A DNA stretch of 64,000 bases from Aquabacterium sp. A7-Y (GTDB lineage: Bacteria > Pseudomonadota > Gammaproteobacteria > Burkholderiales > Burkholderiaceae_C). The notes below the pieces were generated by a model. It was not told the origin of the DNA. It saw only the letters and a program-made list of their open reading frames with translations, and did no database searches. Of this stretch, positions 42,404-54,146 are shown piece after piece (within the stretch, counting starts at the first letter, position 1; each line of letters begins with the position of its first letter). The stretch covers positions 1 through 64,000 of the forward strand of contig NZ_JAPFBW010000031.1 of assembly GCF_026153205.1 (NCBI RefSeq), written 5' to 3'. A program made the position numbers and the translations under genes.

Positions 42404-42973
42404 ATGATCGTTCGCCTTGCCCTCTGCGCTGCATTTGCCGCGTCGCTGTCCACGCCAGTCCTGGCTCAGTCCGAGCCCTTCGAAGGCTACCTCTGCTGCA
42501 ACATGCGCTCCGACGGCAGCTGGATCAGCGACAGCAATTACGCCGAAGGCAACCAGCGGGTCATCCCCGCCGGCACGCCGGTGAAGGTCACCGGCTATGG
42601 GCGGCAGCGTGTGTATGTCGAGATCGACGGCAAGAAGCAGGCGATCGGCAACGACTACAGCCGCAATCTCGATCTCAAGACCTTCGCGCAGCGCTACGTG
42701 GTGTCCGAAGACCCGCGCGCCAAGCTGGCGACCTTCTCGCCCAAGGTGCGCGCGGCCATCGAGGCGAGCCAGTTGCTCCCCGGCATGACACGCGAACAGG
42801 TGTGGATGGCAGCGGGCTATCCGATGGCCAGCGAGAACCCGGACCTGAGTGCCAAGATCTGGCGTTTCTGGCGCAGCTCTTTCAACGAATTCCAGGTCGT
42901 TTTCGACGCCGCCGGCAAGGTCAAGGACATCGTGGCCGACCCCGCCACCCGCACCCTGGTCGTGGCCGAATGA
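42404..42973 (+). CDS. Secreted protein with SmpA/OmlA-like motif
   Basis: The 189-aa protein has a signal peptide (about 1-20, ending VLAQ) and a mature part with CCNMRSDGSWISD near the start and GMTREQVWMAAGYP near residue 130, which resembles the SmpA/BamE-type fold used in outer-membrane assembly. The family call is weak. GGAGAG precedes ATG 42404. The C13 peptidase gene starts 51 bp after the stop, so the two may act together. Confidence 0.68.
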   Translation: MIVRLALCAAFAASLSTPVLAQSEPFEGYLCCNMRSDGSWISDSNYAEGNQRVIPAGTPVKVTGYGRQRVYVEIDGKKQAIGNDYSRNLDLKTFAQRYVVSEDPRAKLATFSPKVRAAIEASQLLPGMTREQVWMAAGYPMASENPDLSAKIWRFWRSSFNEFQVVFDAAGKVKDIVADPATRTLVVAE

Positions 42974-43024
42974 CCGCAAGGCACCCGCCCGCGGCGTCAT
43001 CGGCCTGAAGAAAGGGAACGCTGC

Positions 43025-44488
43025 TTGGATCAGGCCACGGCTCCCTCGTCGGTGCCTCCGCCCCTGCCGTCGCCGCTGTCGGCGTCCGCCGCCGACAGCG
43101 GCTGGCGCTGCTACCGGGAAGCGGCCCGCAGTGCTGCCTTCCTGCCGCCGCGCTGGAGCGGCTTGCCGGCCTCGCCCACCTGGGTGGCCGCCCTGCTGCT
43201 GGTCGGGCTGCTGGCCACGCTGCTGCTGGAGCGGCTCTACGTGGCGGGCCCGGCCCGCCTGGACCCCCGCGCGTTGACCGGCGGCTGGCTCACGGTGGTG
43301 CTGCTCGCCTGGGCCTGCCATGCTGCGCGTCCGGTGCCACCACAGGACGGCAACGCTGCCGACCGGCCCACGGCAACACAGCTGTTCTGCCTGATCCTGG
43401 CGCAGACGCAGCTGCTCGGGCTGGGCTTCGGCCTGCTCACGGCGCTGATGACGCGGCGCGGCTTCGACACGGCACAGGCCGTGGGCCCCTGGGCGCCCTG
43501 GGCCTGGTGGCTGGCGCCCGGCATCTGGATGGTCCTGGCGCAGTGGGTGCTGCTCTGGCGAGCGGCGCAGCCGCGGCGACTGGCGTGGCTGGCGGCCGCC
43601 ACCGCCTCGGCCGGGGCGGCGCTGCTGCTGTACATCGCGCCGGCCGATCCGCCCTGGCTGTCGGACGAGCCCGAAGCGGCGCGACCGGCGCCGCTGGTCC
43701 TGACGCAGGAGCTGACGGAAACCCAGCCGCGCCTGCTGGAGCGCCGGCTGCAGGGGCTGCGGCCGCAGCGCCCCGGCATGGTCGACCTCTACGGCATCGG
43801 TTTCGCGCCTTACAGCGAGGAGGACGTGTTCCGCCGGGAAAGCGAGATGGTGATGGGCGTGATGGCGGAGCGCTTCGATGCCGCCGGCCGGGTCCTGCAG
43901 CTGGTCAACCACACGCAGACCCTGGAGCAGTGGCCCTGGGCCACGCCGCTCAACCTGCAGCGCGCGATCCGCCGCGCGGCGGCCCTGATGGATCGCGACG
44001 AGGACCTGCTGTTCCTGCATCTCACCTCGCACGGCGCCCGCGATGGGCAGCTCGCGGCCAGCTTCTGGCCGCTCAGCGTCGACCCGGTTCAGCCGGCGCA
44101 GCTGAAGGCCTGGCTGGACGAAGCCGGCGTGCGCTTTCGTGTCATCTCGATCTCGGCCTGCTACTCCGGCAGCTGGATCGCCCCGCTGGCCGGCCCCGAC
44201 ACGCTGGTGATGACGGCCGCCGATGCCGAGCACACGTCGTATGGGTGCGGCCGTCTCTCCGAGCTGACCTTCTTCGGCCGGGCGATGTACGACGAGCAGC
44301 TGCGCAGCCGCACCCTGTCCTTCGAGGCCGCGCACGCTCGCTCCCGCATCGTCATCAAGCAGCGCGAGGAGGAGGCGGGCAAGAGCGACGGCTACTCCAA
44401 CCCGCAAATCCGTGTCGGCGCCGGCATCCGGCCGCTGCTGCAGCGGCTGGAGCGACAGCTGCAGCAGCCGGCGACCGGCAAGCGCTGA
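43025..44488 (+). CDS. Membrane-bound C13 family caspase-like peptidase
   Basis: The 487-aa protein has about four or five hydrophobic helices in its N-terminal half (about residues 50-205) and a C-terminal soluble domain with a caspase-fold His-Cys pair: H336 in LTSHGARDG and C379 in ISACYSGSW. The family (C13, legumain-like) includes bacterial membrane proteins of unknown role. It starts at TTG 43025 with AAAGGGA upstream. The small secreted protein gene before it may encode a partner. Substrate unknown. Confidence 0.8.
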   Translation: MDQATAPSSVPPPLPSPLSASAADSGWRCYREAARSAAFLPPRWSGLPASPTWVAALLLVGLLATLLLERLYVAGPARLDPRALTGGWLTVVLLAWACHAARPVPPQDGNAADRPTATQLFCLILAQTQLLGLGFGLLTALMTRRGFDTAQAVGPWAPWAWWLAPGIWMVLAQWVLLWRAAQPRRLAWLAAATASAGAALLLYIAPADPPWLSDEPEAARPAPLVLTQELTETQPRLLERRLQGLRPQRPGMVDLYGIGFAPYSEEDVFRRESEMVMGVMAERFDAAGRVLQLVNHTQTLEQWPWATPLNLQRAIRRAAALMDRDEDLLFLHLTSHGARDGQLAASFWPLSVDPVQPAQLKAWLDEAGVRFRVISISACYSGSWIAPLAGPDTLVMTAADAEHTSYGCGRLSELTFFGRAMYDEQLRSRTLSFEAAHARSRIVIKQREEEAGKSDGYSNPQIRVGAGIRPLLQRLERQLQQPATGKR

Positions 44489-44518
44489 CCCAGCCCGGAA
44501 CACCGGGCCTGGACCTGC

Positions 44519-46108
44519 TCAGCCGGGCCGGGCCGCAGCCCGCCAGCCCGCCGGCCGCGGCGGCAGCGACAGCCGGCGCCGCTGCATCAGCCACTGGCAG
44601 CCCTCGAAAACCGCCTGCGTCAGCAGAGCCAGCACGGCTGCGGGCAAGGCCCCGGACAGCAGCGCCTCATGGTCGTTGAGGGCCAGCCCCGTGACGATGC
44701 GCTCGCCAAAACCGCCCGCGCCGATGAAGGCGGCGATGGTGGCGGTGCCCACCGTGATGACGGCAGCCGTCTTGACCCCGGCCAGGATGACCGGGGCGGC
44801 CAGCGGCAGATCGATGGCCCGCCAGCGCTGCCCGGCGCTCAGACCGAGCGCGGTGCCGGCCTCGCGCAGCCCTTGCGGCACCTGGCACAAGCCGGTGGTC
44901 GTGTTGCGCACGATGGGCAGCAGCGCATAAAGGCTCAGCGCCACCAGGGCCGGCAGGGTGCCGATGCGGCCCATCAGCGGGATCAGCACCGCGAACAACG
45001 CCAGCGACGGCACCGTCTGCAGCAGACCGACGACCGCCATCACCGGCTGCTCCAGCCGCGGCAGGGCCGCCGCCGCGGCGCCCAGCGGAATGCCCGCGAG
45101 CGCCGCGACGCCGACGGCCACCACGACCAGCACCAGGTGCTGGCGCGCCAGCCGCCCCAGGTCGTCGGCGAACAGGCGTTCGACGAAGCCGCTGCGGGTC
45201 GCGGCCGGCGCGACGGCGGTCGCGGACGGGCCGCCGGCCGCCAGGAAATCGCGCGCGATCTCGGCGAACGGCCGGCCCTGCAGCTCGGCCTTGCCGTTCA
45301 TCGCGATCATCGCGTCCACGCCGATGCGCCCCTCCAGCGCCGCCATCGCGCGCCAGGCCGCCGGGAAGCGCTGCTCGACGTCGAGCCGATACAGCAGCAC
45401 CGCGTCGTAGCGCGGGAAAAAGCCGAGGTGGTCGTCGAGCACCGCCAGCTTCAGCTCCGCGATCTTGGCGTCGGTCGTGTAGATGTCCGTCAGCGCGATG
45501 CGTCCGCTCTGCAGCGCCTGGTAGGCAATGCCATGGTCAATGCCGCGGGCCTGCTGGGGCAGGTCGTAGCGCTTGGCCAGGCCGGGCCATCCGTCGGCGC
45601 GGCCGAGGAACTCATGCGACAGGCCGGCCTCCAGCGAGGGGTGGTCCTTCAGGTCGCCGATCTTCACGATGCCCAGCCGGCGTGCCTCGTCGCCGCGCAT
45701 CGCGAGCGCATAGCCGTTGGAAAAACCGAGCGGCACCGCGACGCCCAGTCCCAGCGGCCGAAGCTGCTCGCGCATCGCCGCGAGGTCCGTAGGCTGCGGG
45801 TTCTTCAGGATTTCGGCGTCGAGTGTGCCGAGGTATTCGGGATAGACGTCGATCGCGCCCGCCTTGAGCGCCTCGAACACCACGGCCGTGTTGCCGAGGC
45901 CCTGCCGGTGTTCGGCCGGCACGTGGGCACGCGCGGTCTGGGCAACGATCTCGGCCAGGATGTAGGACTCGGTGAAACGCTTGGAGCCCACCACCAGCCC
46001 GGGCTCGCCGGCCCAGGCGAACACCGCAACGGCCCCCAGGGCCCAGGCCAGCAGGTAGCGCGCGGCCGACGCGCGGCCCTGCCCCCGGCTTTTTCGGATC
46101 TGCCTCAT
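44519..46108 (-). CDS. Osmoprotectant/glycine betaine ABC transporter, fused substrate-binding protein and permease
   Basis: The 529-aa protein has a signal or anchor (about 1-33), a periplasmic binding domain of the OpuAC/OsmF type (about 36-290; VVGSKRFTESYILAEIVAQT and DVYPEYLGT), and then an ABC permease domain (about 315-510; LLQTVPSLALFAVLIPLMG and LGLSAGQRWRAIDLPLAAPV). In fusions I know (for example BusAB-type) the permease comes first; here the order is reversed. No ATP-binding protein gene is adjacent, so the ATPase must lie elsewhere. AGGAAGG precedes ATG 46108. Confidence 0.87.
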   Translation of the reverse strand: MRQIRKSRGQGRASAARYLLAWALGAVAVFAWAGEPGLVVGSKRFTESYILAEIVAQTARAHVPAEHRQGLGNTAVVFEALKAGAIDVYPEYLGTLDAEILKNPQPTDLAAMREQLRPLGLGVAVPLGFSNGYALAMRGDEARRLGIVKIGDLKDHPSLEAGLSHEFLGRADGWPGLAKRYDLPQQARGIDHGIAYQALQSGRIALTDIYTTDAKIAELKLAVLDDHLGFFPRYDAVLLYRLDVEQRFPAAWRAMAALEGRIGVDAMIAMNGKAELQGRPFAEIARDFLAAGGPSATAVAPAATRSGFVERLFADDLGRLARQHLVLVVVAVGVAALAGIPLGAAAAALPRLEQPVMAVVGLLQTVPSLALFAVLIPLMGRIGTLPALVALSLYALLPIVRNTTTGLCQVPQGLREAGTALGLSAGQRWRAIDLPLAAPVILAGVKTAAVITVGTATIAAFIGAGGFGERIVTGLALNDHEALLSGALPAAVLALLTQAVFEGCQWLMQRRRLSLPPRPAGWRAAARPG

Positions 46109-46292
46109 GTGCTTGCCCTTCCTGCATGCTTGCGTCGGGTGCAAGGCAAACCGCCGGCCCGAGCATCGCGAACGCCCCCCGAGCATGGCATGTGCCGGGC
46201 AGGCTGCCCGCCGCCAAGCGGACAGGAGGGTGTTCGGGGTGCAGGAGACGGCAGTGAGGGCTGGCGGGCACGACGGCCCGCTGCCATGCGGC

Positions 46293-47237
46293 TCAGGACG
46301 GCCGCGGGGCGCGCGCGTTGAGACGGTAGATGCGAGGCGTCGCGCCGGTGTAGCGGTGGAACACGCCGGTGAAATGGCCCTGGGTGCGGAAGCCGACCCG
46401 CGCCGCAACGTCGATCAGCGGCAGCTCGCTCTCGGCCAGCAGTTCCTTGGCGCGCTCGATGCGCTTCATCAGCACATAGAGGTGCGGCGGCTGGCCGGTC
46501 GCCTGCTTGAACATGCGGGCGAAGTGGTAAGGGCTGAGGTGCGCCTCGGCCGCCAGCTGCTCGACACGGATGGCCTCGCCCAGGTGCTCGGTGACGAAGG
46601 CCTGCACCCGGTTGAGCTTGTGCAGCGGCAACCCGCCGCAGACCGTCGGCACGGGCGCCACGCTGGTGTAGTGGCGCGCAAGATGGATGGCGATCACGCC
46701 GGCGAGTGATTGCAGGTAGGCCGAACCCGGCGGCCGGCCGCTGCGGCGGTCGCCATGCAGCGCGTTGCCGACCTCGCGGATGAAGGGATCGGGCACCGCA
46801 TACCGGGCGGCCAACTCCAGGGTCTGGAGACCCAGCGCGCTGCGCGCCTGCTGCTCGCAGTAGGCGGCGTCCAGGCTCAGCACCAGAATCTGCCCCGGGT
46901 GCTGGGCCTGCAGACTGTGCGGTTGCCGGGGCGGCAGGATGGAGACCAGCGGCGACCTCACGAAGGCGGTCCGCAAGCGGCCGGTGGTGGTGCGGAAGGA
47001 GGTCACCAGGGTGGCGTTGTCGCCCGGGATCAGCACCTCGATCGTGTCGCGCACACGGTCGCTGTCCTGTCGCTGCTCGAGGCAGCGCACTTCCATGCCT
47101 TCACAGTGCCCGCTCCAGAACAAGCCGTCACGCCTGAGAGGAAGGGGGATGGACCAGGTAGAAGTTTCGTTTGTCATTAACACTGTGGGCCTCGCCTGCA
47201 GGATGTCGTCACTGAAAGATAAAAGCGTGACGGTCAT
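46293..47237 (-). CDS. AraC-family transcriptional regulator
   Basis: The 314-aa protein has a C-terminal AraC domain (about 205-305) with IRVEQLAAEAHLSPYHFARM, then LPLIDVAARVGFRTQGHFTG and FHRYTGATPRIYR. The N-terminal half is cupin-like and ligand-binding in character. ATG 47177 (MTNETS) is a possible later start. It lies between the transporter fusion and a receiver-only response regulator on the same strand, and could control either, but no target is known. Confidence 0.86.
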   Translation of the reverse strand: MTVTLLSFSDDILQARPTVLMTNETSTWSIPLPLRRDGLFWSGHCEGMEVRCLEQRQDSDRVRDTIEVLIPGDNATLVTSFRTTTGRLRTAFVRSPLVSILPPRQPHSLQAQHPGQILVLSLDAAYCEQQARSALGLQTLELAARYAVPDPFIREVGNALHGDRRSGRPPGSAYLQSLAGVIAIHLARHYTSVAPVPTVCGGLPLHKLNRVQAFVTEHLGEAIRVEQLAAEAHLSPYHFARMFKQATGQPPHLYVLMKRIERAKELLAESELPLIDVAARVGFRTQGHFTGVFHRYTGATPRIYRLNARAPRPS

Positions 47238-47261
47238 GTGACCATTGCACTTTGGTCTATG

Positions 47262-47669
47262 TCAGTTCTTTTCACAGGGTGCCGGCGCGCTGCGCAGGAC
47301 CGCACAGCCGACCGCCGACAGCAACTCGTCGCACACAAAGGGCTTGTGCAGAAAAGCCAGCGCCCCGAAGCGCCGGGCCTGCGCACGCAGCAGGTCACCG
47401 GGATCGTCGAGCGCCGTCAGAAACACGATGGGCAGCAGCGCGCCCTGCCCGCTCAGGTGGCGCTGCAACTCCAGGCCATTCATGCCGGGCAGCGTGATGT
47501 CCAGGATGAGACAGGCGGCGCCGTGCCAGGGTGCACCGAGAAAGTCCTCGGCCGACCTGAATCCCGTCGCCTGGAAGCCGGCGGAGCGGAGCAGGCTCTC
47601 GATCGATTCCCGCAGTGCCGTTTCGTCGTCAACGATGGCCACCCAGGACGGCACTTCACACGTCCGCAT
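47262..47669 (-). CDS. Stand-alone response regulator receiver (FixJ-type)
   Basis: The 135-aa protein is one receiver domain with the acidic pair DDE at residues 14-16, phospho-acceptor D57 in CLILDITLPGMNG, the conserved Thr in IVFLTA and Lys in FLHKPF. It has no output domain, so it probably passes phosphate or controls a partner by contact. It sits between the AraC gene and a FixJ-type two-component operon. Confidence 0.85.
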   Translation of the reverse strand: MRTCEVPSWVAIVDDETALRESIESLLRSAGFQATGFRSAEDFLGAPWHGAACLILDITLPGMNGLELQRHLSGQGALLPIVFLTALDDPGDLLRAQARRFGALAFLHKPFVCDELLSAVGCAVLRSAPAPCEKN

Positions 47670-47758
47670 GCTGGTCTCACGCTGGTTGGCCCTTCAGCGT
47701 AGGGGGCAGCCGGCCCGACGACTACTGCACCTCGATATAGCCGGCCTTCGCCTTTGGA

Positions 47759-48379
47759 TCAAGCCACACCGGTCTCGATGCGCTCGACCATGCGCACCAG
47801 CTCGGCCAGCGAGCTGGCGCCCATCTTCTCCATGATGTGGCGGCGATGCACCTTGACCGTGATCTCGCTGATGTCCAGCACGGCAGCCGTCTGTTTGTTC
47901 AGGCGGCCCTCGACGATGAGGGCCATGACCTCGCGCTCGCGGGCGGTGAGCGAGGACAGGCGCTGACGCAGCGTGGCCAGGCGGGCGCGCTGCTCGCGGG
48001 CCTGGGCCTCGCGTTCCAGGGCGAGGCGGATCGCGTCGAGCAGTTCCTGGTCGCGGAAGGGCTTGGGCAGGAACTCGGCTGCCCCGGCCTTCATCGCGCG
48101 CACGCTCATTGGGATGTCGCCATGGCCGGTCATGAAGATGATGGGCAGGTACTCGCCACGTGCCGTCAGTTCGCGCTGCAGGTCCAGGCCGCTGAGGCCG
48201 GGCAGGCGCACGTCGAGCACCAGGCAGGCCGGCGTGTCGGGACGCGGGTGCTGCAGGAAACGCTGCGCGTCGGCAAAGGTCTCGACCTGCAGGCCGACCG
48301 AGCGGACCAGTGCGCCGAGGGCGTCGCGCATCGAGCGATCGTCGTCCACCACAAAAACCATGCCGGAGCCCATGCTCAT
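47759..48379 (-). CDS. FixJ/NarL-family response regulator
   Basis: The 206-aa protein has a receiver domain (D56 in LVLDVRLPGLSG, Lys in FLPKPF) and a LuxR-type helix-turn-helix (LTAREREVMALIVEGRLNKQ, then ISEITVKVHRRHIMEKMG). Its ATG overlaps the stop of the sensor kinase gene by 4 bases (ATGA on the coding strand), so kinase and regulator are translated together. The target genes are unknown. Confidence 0.93.
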   Translation of the reverse strand: MSMGSGMVFVVDDDRSMRDALGALVRSVGLQVETFADAQRFLQHPRPDTPACLVLDVRLPGLSGLDLQRELTARGEYLPIIFMTGHGDIPMSVRAMKAGAAEFLPKPFRDQELLDAIRLALEREAQAREQRARLATLRQRLSSLTAREREVMALIVEGRLNKQTAAVLDISEITVKVHRRHIMEKMGASSLAELVRMVERIETGVA

Positions 48380-49695
48380 GCCTGCCCCCCGCTGACCCGG
48401 GCCGCACTGGGCAGGTTGAAGCCGAACGAGGTGCCGCCCTCTGCATGCGGCCGCACCCACAGCTGTCCGCCGTGCGTCTCGACGATGGCCCGGCAGCTCG
48501 CGAGCCCCAGGCCCATGCGCCCGGGCTTGGTGGTGTGGAAGGCGGCAAAGGCCTGGTCGCTGGGCTGTGGCGGCAGGCCCGCGCCGTTGTCCCGTACCTC
48601 GACTTGCACGCCGCCGTCGACGCCGTGCCGTGCAGACACCTCGACCCGGCCCTCGCCGGCCCTCCCAGCACAGGCCTCGATACCATTCTCGATCAGGTTG
48701 AACAGCACCTGCTGCAGCAACAGGCGGTCCGCCTGCACGGGCGGCAACGCAGCCTCCTCCTCGACGCGCAGGACCACCCCGGCCTCGCGCGCCTGGTCCT
48801 GCCCCAGCGCCGCGGTCGCCTGCACCAGCTGCCCCAGCGCGACCTTGATGCGACTCGGCTCGACACGCCGCACGAAGGCGTGCCTGCGCGTGACGACCTC
48901 GCTGGCACGGTGCGCATCGCGCGCAATGCGCCGGATCGCCTCGCGCGCCTCCTCCAGGTTGGGCAGCGGCGGCGCCAGCCAGCGCTCGCAGGCATTGGCG
49001 TTGACAACGATGGCCGCCAGCGGCTGGTTGACCTCGTGCGCGACCGACGCTGCCATCTCGCCCAGTGCCGTGATGCAGCGAGCCCGGGCCAGTGTGCGTT
49101 GCGCTTGGCTGGCCTCGCGGCGCGCCTGCTGCGCCTGATGCGCCTGATGCAGCTGGGCACGCAGCGCCTCCAGCTCCCGGTGCAGAGCCTCCATCTGCGC
49201 CTGCGGGCCCTCGGGTCCATTGGGGGGCCGCGCCCGCGACAGCAGCCCGGGCAGCAGCAGCGGCAAGGCAGTGGCTCCAGCCAGTGCAGCCAGCCCGGCC
49301 AACACCTTGATACAGCACGCGACCCAACCGTGCGCCGACCACAGCGTCCAGACCTCGGTCAGATGGATCGCACCGGTGGCGGCGGTTACACCGCCGGCCA
49401 GCCACGCCAGGGTGTGCCAAAGCGCCGGAATGCCGCGGCGGGCATGCGCCACCAGCAGCAGCACCAGGCCGATGAACAACAGGCTGACGCCCACCACGGC
49501 ATCGGCCCAGACCTCGATCCAGAGCATCGCTGGCGATGGCTCACCGAGCGGAAAACGCGGGTGCAGCCGGTCAGTGTCCCAGAGGGCCGCCAGGCCGAGC
49601 AGGACGGCCAGAAGGACTGCACCGGTACAGACGAGCCGCGTCGTGGGCAGCGGCGGAGGTGGAACGGCGAGCGGGGGGACTGGCTCCGAGTGCAT
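48376..49695 (-). CDS. Membrane sensor histidine kinase paired with the FixJ regulator
   Basis: The 439-aa protein has about four hydrophobic segments (about 20-155), a coiled-coil linker (165-205), and a kinase core with H220 in VAHEVNQPLAAIV, N-box NLIENGIEA and G-boxes DNGAGLP and GLGLASC. The HEVNQPL form is typical of FixL/DctB-like kinases. The stop overlaps the regulator gene start, which shows a matched pair. The signal is unknown. Confidence 0.92.
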   Translation of the reverse strand: MHSEPVPPLAVPPPPLPTTRLVCTGAVLLAVLLGLAALWDTDRLHPRFPLGEPSPAMLWIEVWADAVVGVSLLFIGLVLLLVAHARRGIPALWHTLAWLAGGVTAATGAIHLTEVWTLWSAHGWVACCIKVLAGLAALAGATALPLLLPGLLSRARPPNGPEGPQAQMEALHRELEALRAQLHQAHQAQQARREASQAQRTLARARCITALGEMAASVAHEVNQPLAAIVVNANACERWLAPPLPNLEEAREAIRRIARDAHRASEVVTRRHAFVRRVEPSRIKVALGQLVQATAALGQDQAREAGVVLRVEEEAALPPVQADRLLLQQVLFNLIENGIEACAGRAGEGRVEVSARHGVDGGVQVEVRDNGAGLPPQPSDQAFAAFHTTKPGRMGLGLASCRAIVETHGGQLWVRPHAEGGTSFGFNLPSAARVSGGQA

Positions 49696-49839
49696 GCTCT
49701 CCCTTTCTGCTTCGTGGTAGGGCGATCGCTCGGAGGGGGCCGACGGTGGCGCAAGGCCACCCTCGCGCGCCGCCGGACCGAGCGCCGTCTCGCCGCTGCG
49801 GGACGGTTACCCGGTGCGAGGGTGGCGGGCACGCTCCGC

Positions 49840-50247
49840 TCACCCCTGGGCCCCTGCCTCGATCCAGCGGGCCGCGGCCCGCAACAACTCGCTCAGATCG
49901 AACGGCTTGACCAGCACTTCATCCATCCCGGCTTCGGTACACAGCAGCGTCTCGTCCGGCATCGCGCTGGCCGTGAGGGCCACCAGCGGCAACCGGCGCA
50001 AGCCCAGACGCGCTTCCCGGGCGCGTATTGCCCGGGCCGCGTCAACGCCGCTCATGCGGGGCATGTGGTAGTCCATGAACGCCAGGTCGAACTGGCCTCC
50101 TTCCACCGCGGCCAGGGCATCGCTGCCATTGTTCACCACCACCACCTCGTGCCCGCCGCTCTGCAGCACGGTTTCTGTCAGCAGGGCACTGGCCAAGTCG
50201 TCGTCGGCCACCAGGATGCGCCCTGCCTGCTTCGGCACCTCGTCCAT
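49840..50247 (-). CDS. Stand-alone response regulator receiver
   Basis: The 135-aa protein is a single receiver: DDD at 15-17, phospho-acceptor D59 in LAFMDYHMPRMSG, Thr in LVALTA and Lys in VLVKPF. The LTASAM and MPRMSG forms resemble receivers of hybrid sensor kinases. It lies 144 bp upstream of the membrane kinase gene on the same strand. With the receiver at 47262 it gives the cluster two output-less receivers. Confidence 0.86.
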   Translation of the reverse strand: MDEVPKQAGRILVADDDLASALLTETVLQSGGHEVVVVNNGSDALAAVEGGQFDLAFMDYHMPRMSGVDAARAIRAREARLGLRRLPLVALTASAMPDETLLCTEAGMDEVLVKPFDLSELLRAAARWIEAGAQG

Positions 50248-50381
50248 CGCAATTCCTGCCAGACAAGGGGCAACTTACCTCATCGGGGGCTGCGCTCATA
50301 GCGTTCCATTCCGGGCTTGGGGTTTCGAGTCGATTCCTGTTGTCCATCCGGACAGTGTGTCGCCTGCGGCCGCACCCCGGC

Positions 50382-53347
<2,966 letters not shown>

Positions 53348-53737
53348 CTCCTTCTGGAAGGCGGATCAAGGAGAGTGACGAGCGCGCGGCCACACGCCGG
53401 CGCACGACCTGCGCGGCGCGGGCGGGCTGCAAGGATGGGGCCGGCGGCGCGGCCGCATAGCGGCCGCCTGTGGCAGCGGGCGGCCACAGGCGGCCGCCTC
53501 GATAGGGTGTCCTCTCCGACCCGGGTGATTGTTCAAAAGCCTGCCCGGGACGTCTGCCCCCGATCCGGCAAAACTCTGCATGCAGTTGCAAGCGTCTTGA
53601 CGAGGCGCAATCGAGGCCCCGGGGTCCGAAGCCGGCCTGCGCACCGTGTGCAATAGGACCGGCCAGCGACGGCGGCGAGCGGCCACCGGGGGCGCCCCGC
53701 TGCCGCGGGTGCCACACGGCCCGCATAATCGCGCCCC
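53348..53737. other. 390-bp divergent gap between CAP lipoprotein and speD
   Basis: It contains overlapping GC hairpins (listed separately). A -10-like CATAAT about 10 bases before the speD ATG suggests a very short or leaderless mRNA. No open frame in this stretch has a ribosome site. Confidence 0.5.
53449..53496. repeat. Overlapping, mutually exclusive hairpins
   Basis: GCGGCCGC (53449-53456) pairs with GCGGCCGC (53460-53467), and CGGCCGCCTGTGG (53461-53473) pairs with CCACAGGCGGCCG (53484-53496). The two stems share 53461-53467, so only one can form at a time. The stretch lies about 100 bp upstream of the minus-strand CAP gene and could be an attenuator-like leader, or simply a GC-rich inverted repeat. 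Confidence 0.5.
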
Positions 53738-54139
53738 ATGCAAGGCCTGCACCTCACCGCCGACCTGCTCGGCTGTCGGGCCGAGGCACCCCTCATGACC
53801 GACCCGGAGGTCCTGCGCGCGCTGTGCCGACGCGAGGTCGAGGCCGCCGGGTTGCAGCCGGTGGGCGAGCTGTTCCACCGTTTCGCGCCGGCCGAGCCGG
53901 GCGGGCCTGCCGGCGTGACGGGCGTGGTGCTGCTGGCCGAGTCGCACCTGGCGGTACACACCTGGCCCGAGCTGGGCGGCGCGACCCTGGACGTGTATGT
54001 CTGCAATTTCGGCGCCGACAACCGCGAGCGCGCCGAGGCCCTGATGCAGGCCCTGGTGCTGGCCTTCGAGCCCGTCGAGGTGAGCCGCCAGCGATTGCAG
54101 CGCGGCCTGCCGGCGCGCGCTGCGCGCGAGCCGGCCTGA
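53738..54139 (+). CDS. speD: S-adenosylmethionine decarboxylase proenzyme (SpeD, class 1B)
   Basis: The 133-aa protein is of the short bacterial type. LLAESHLAVHTWPE carries the self-cleavage site E68-S69, which yields the pyruvoyl group, with H74 next to it, and C89 lies in VYVCNFG, all as in known enzymes. It decarboxylates S-adenosylmethionine to make the aminopropyl donor for spermidine synthesis. It is convergent with the FAD oxidase gene (7 bp apart) and faces an operon containing a spermidine synthase, its functional partner. Confidence 0.94.
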   Translation: MQGLHLTADLLGCRAEAPLMTDPEVLRALCRREVEAAGLQPVGELFHRFAPAEPGGPAGVTGVVLLAESHLAVHTWPELGGATLDVYVCNFGADNRERAEALMQALVLAFEPVEVSRQRLQRGLPARAAREPA

Positions 54140-54146
54140 CAGCACT

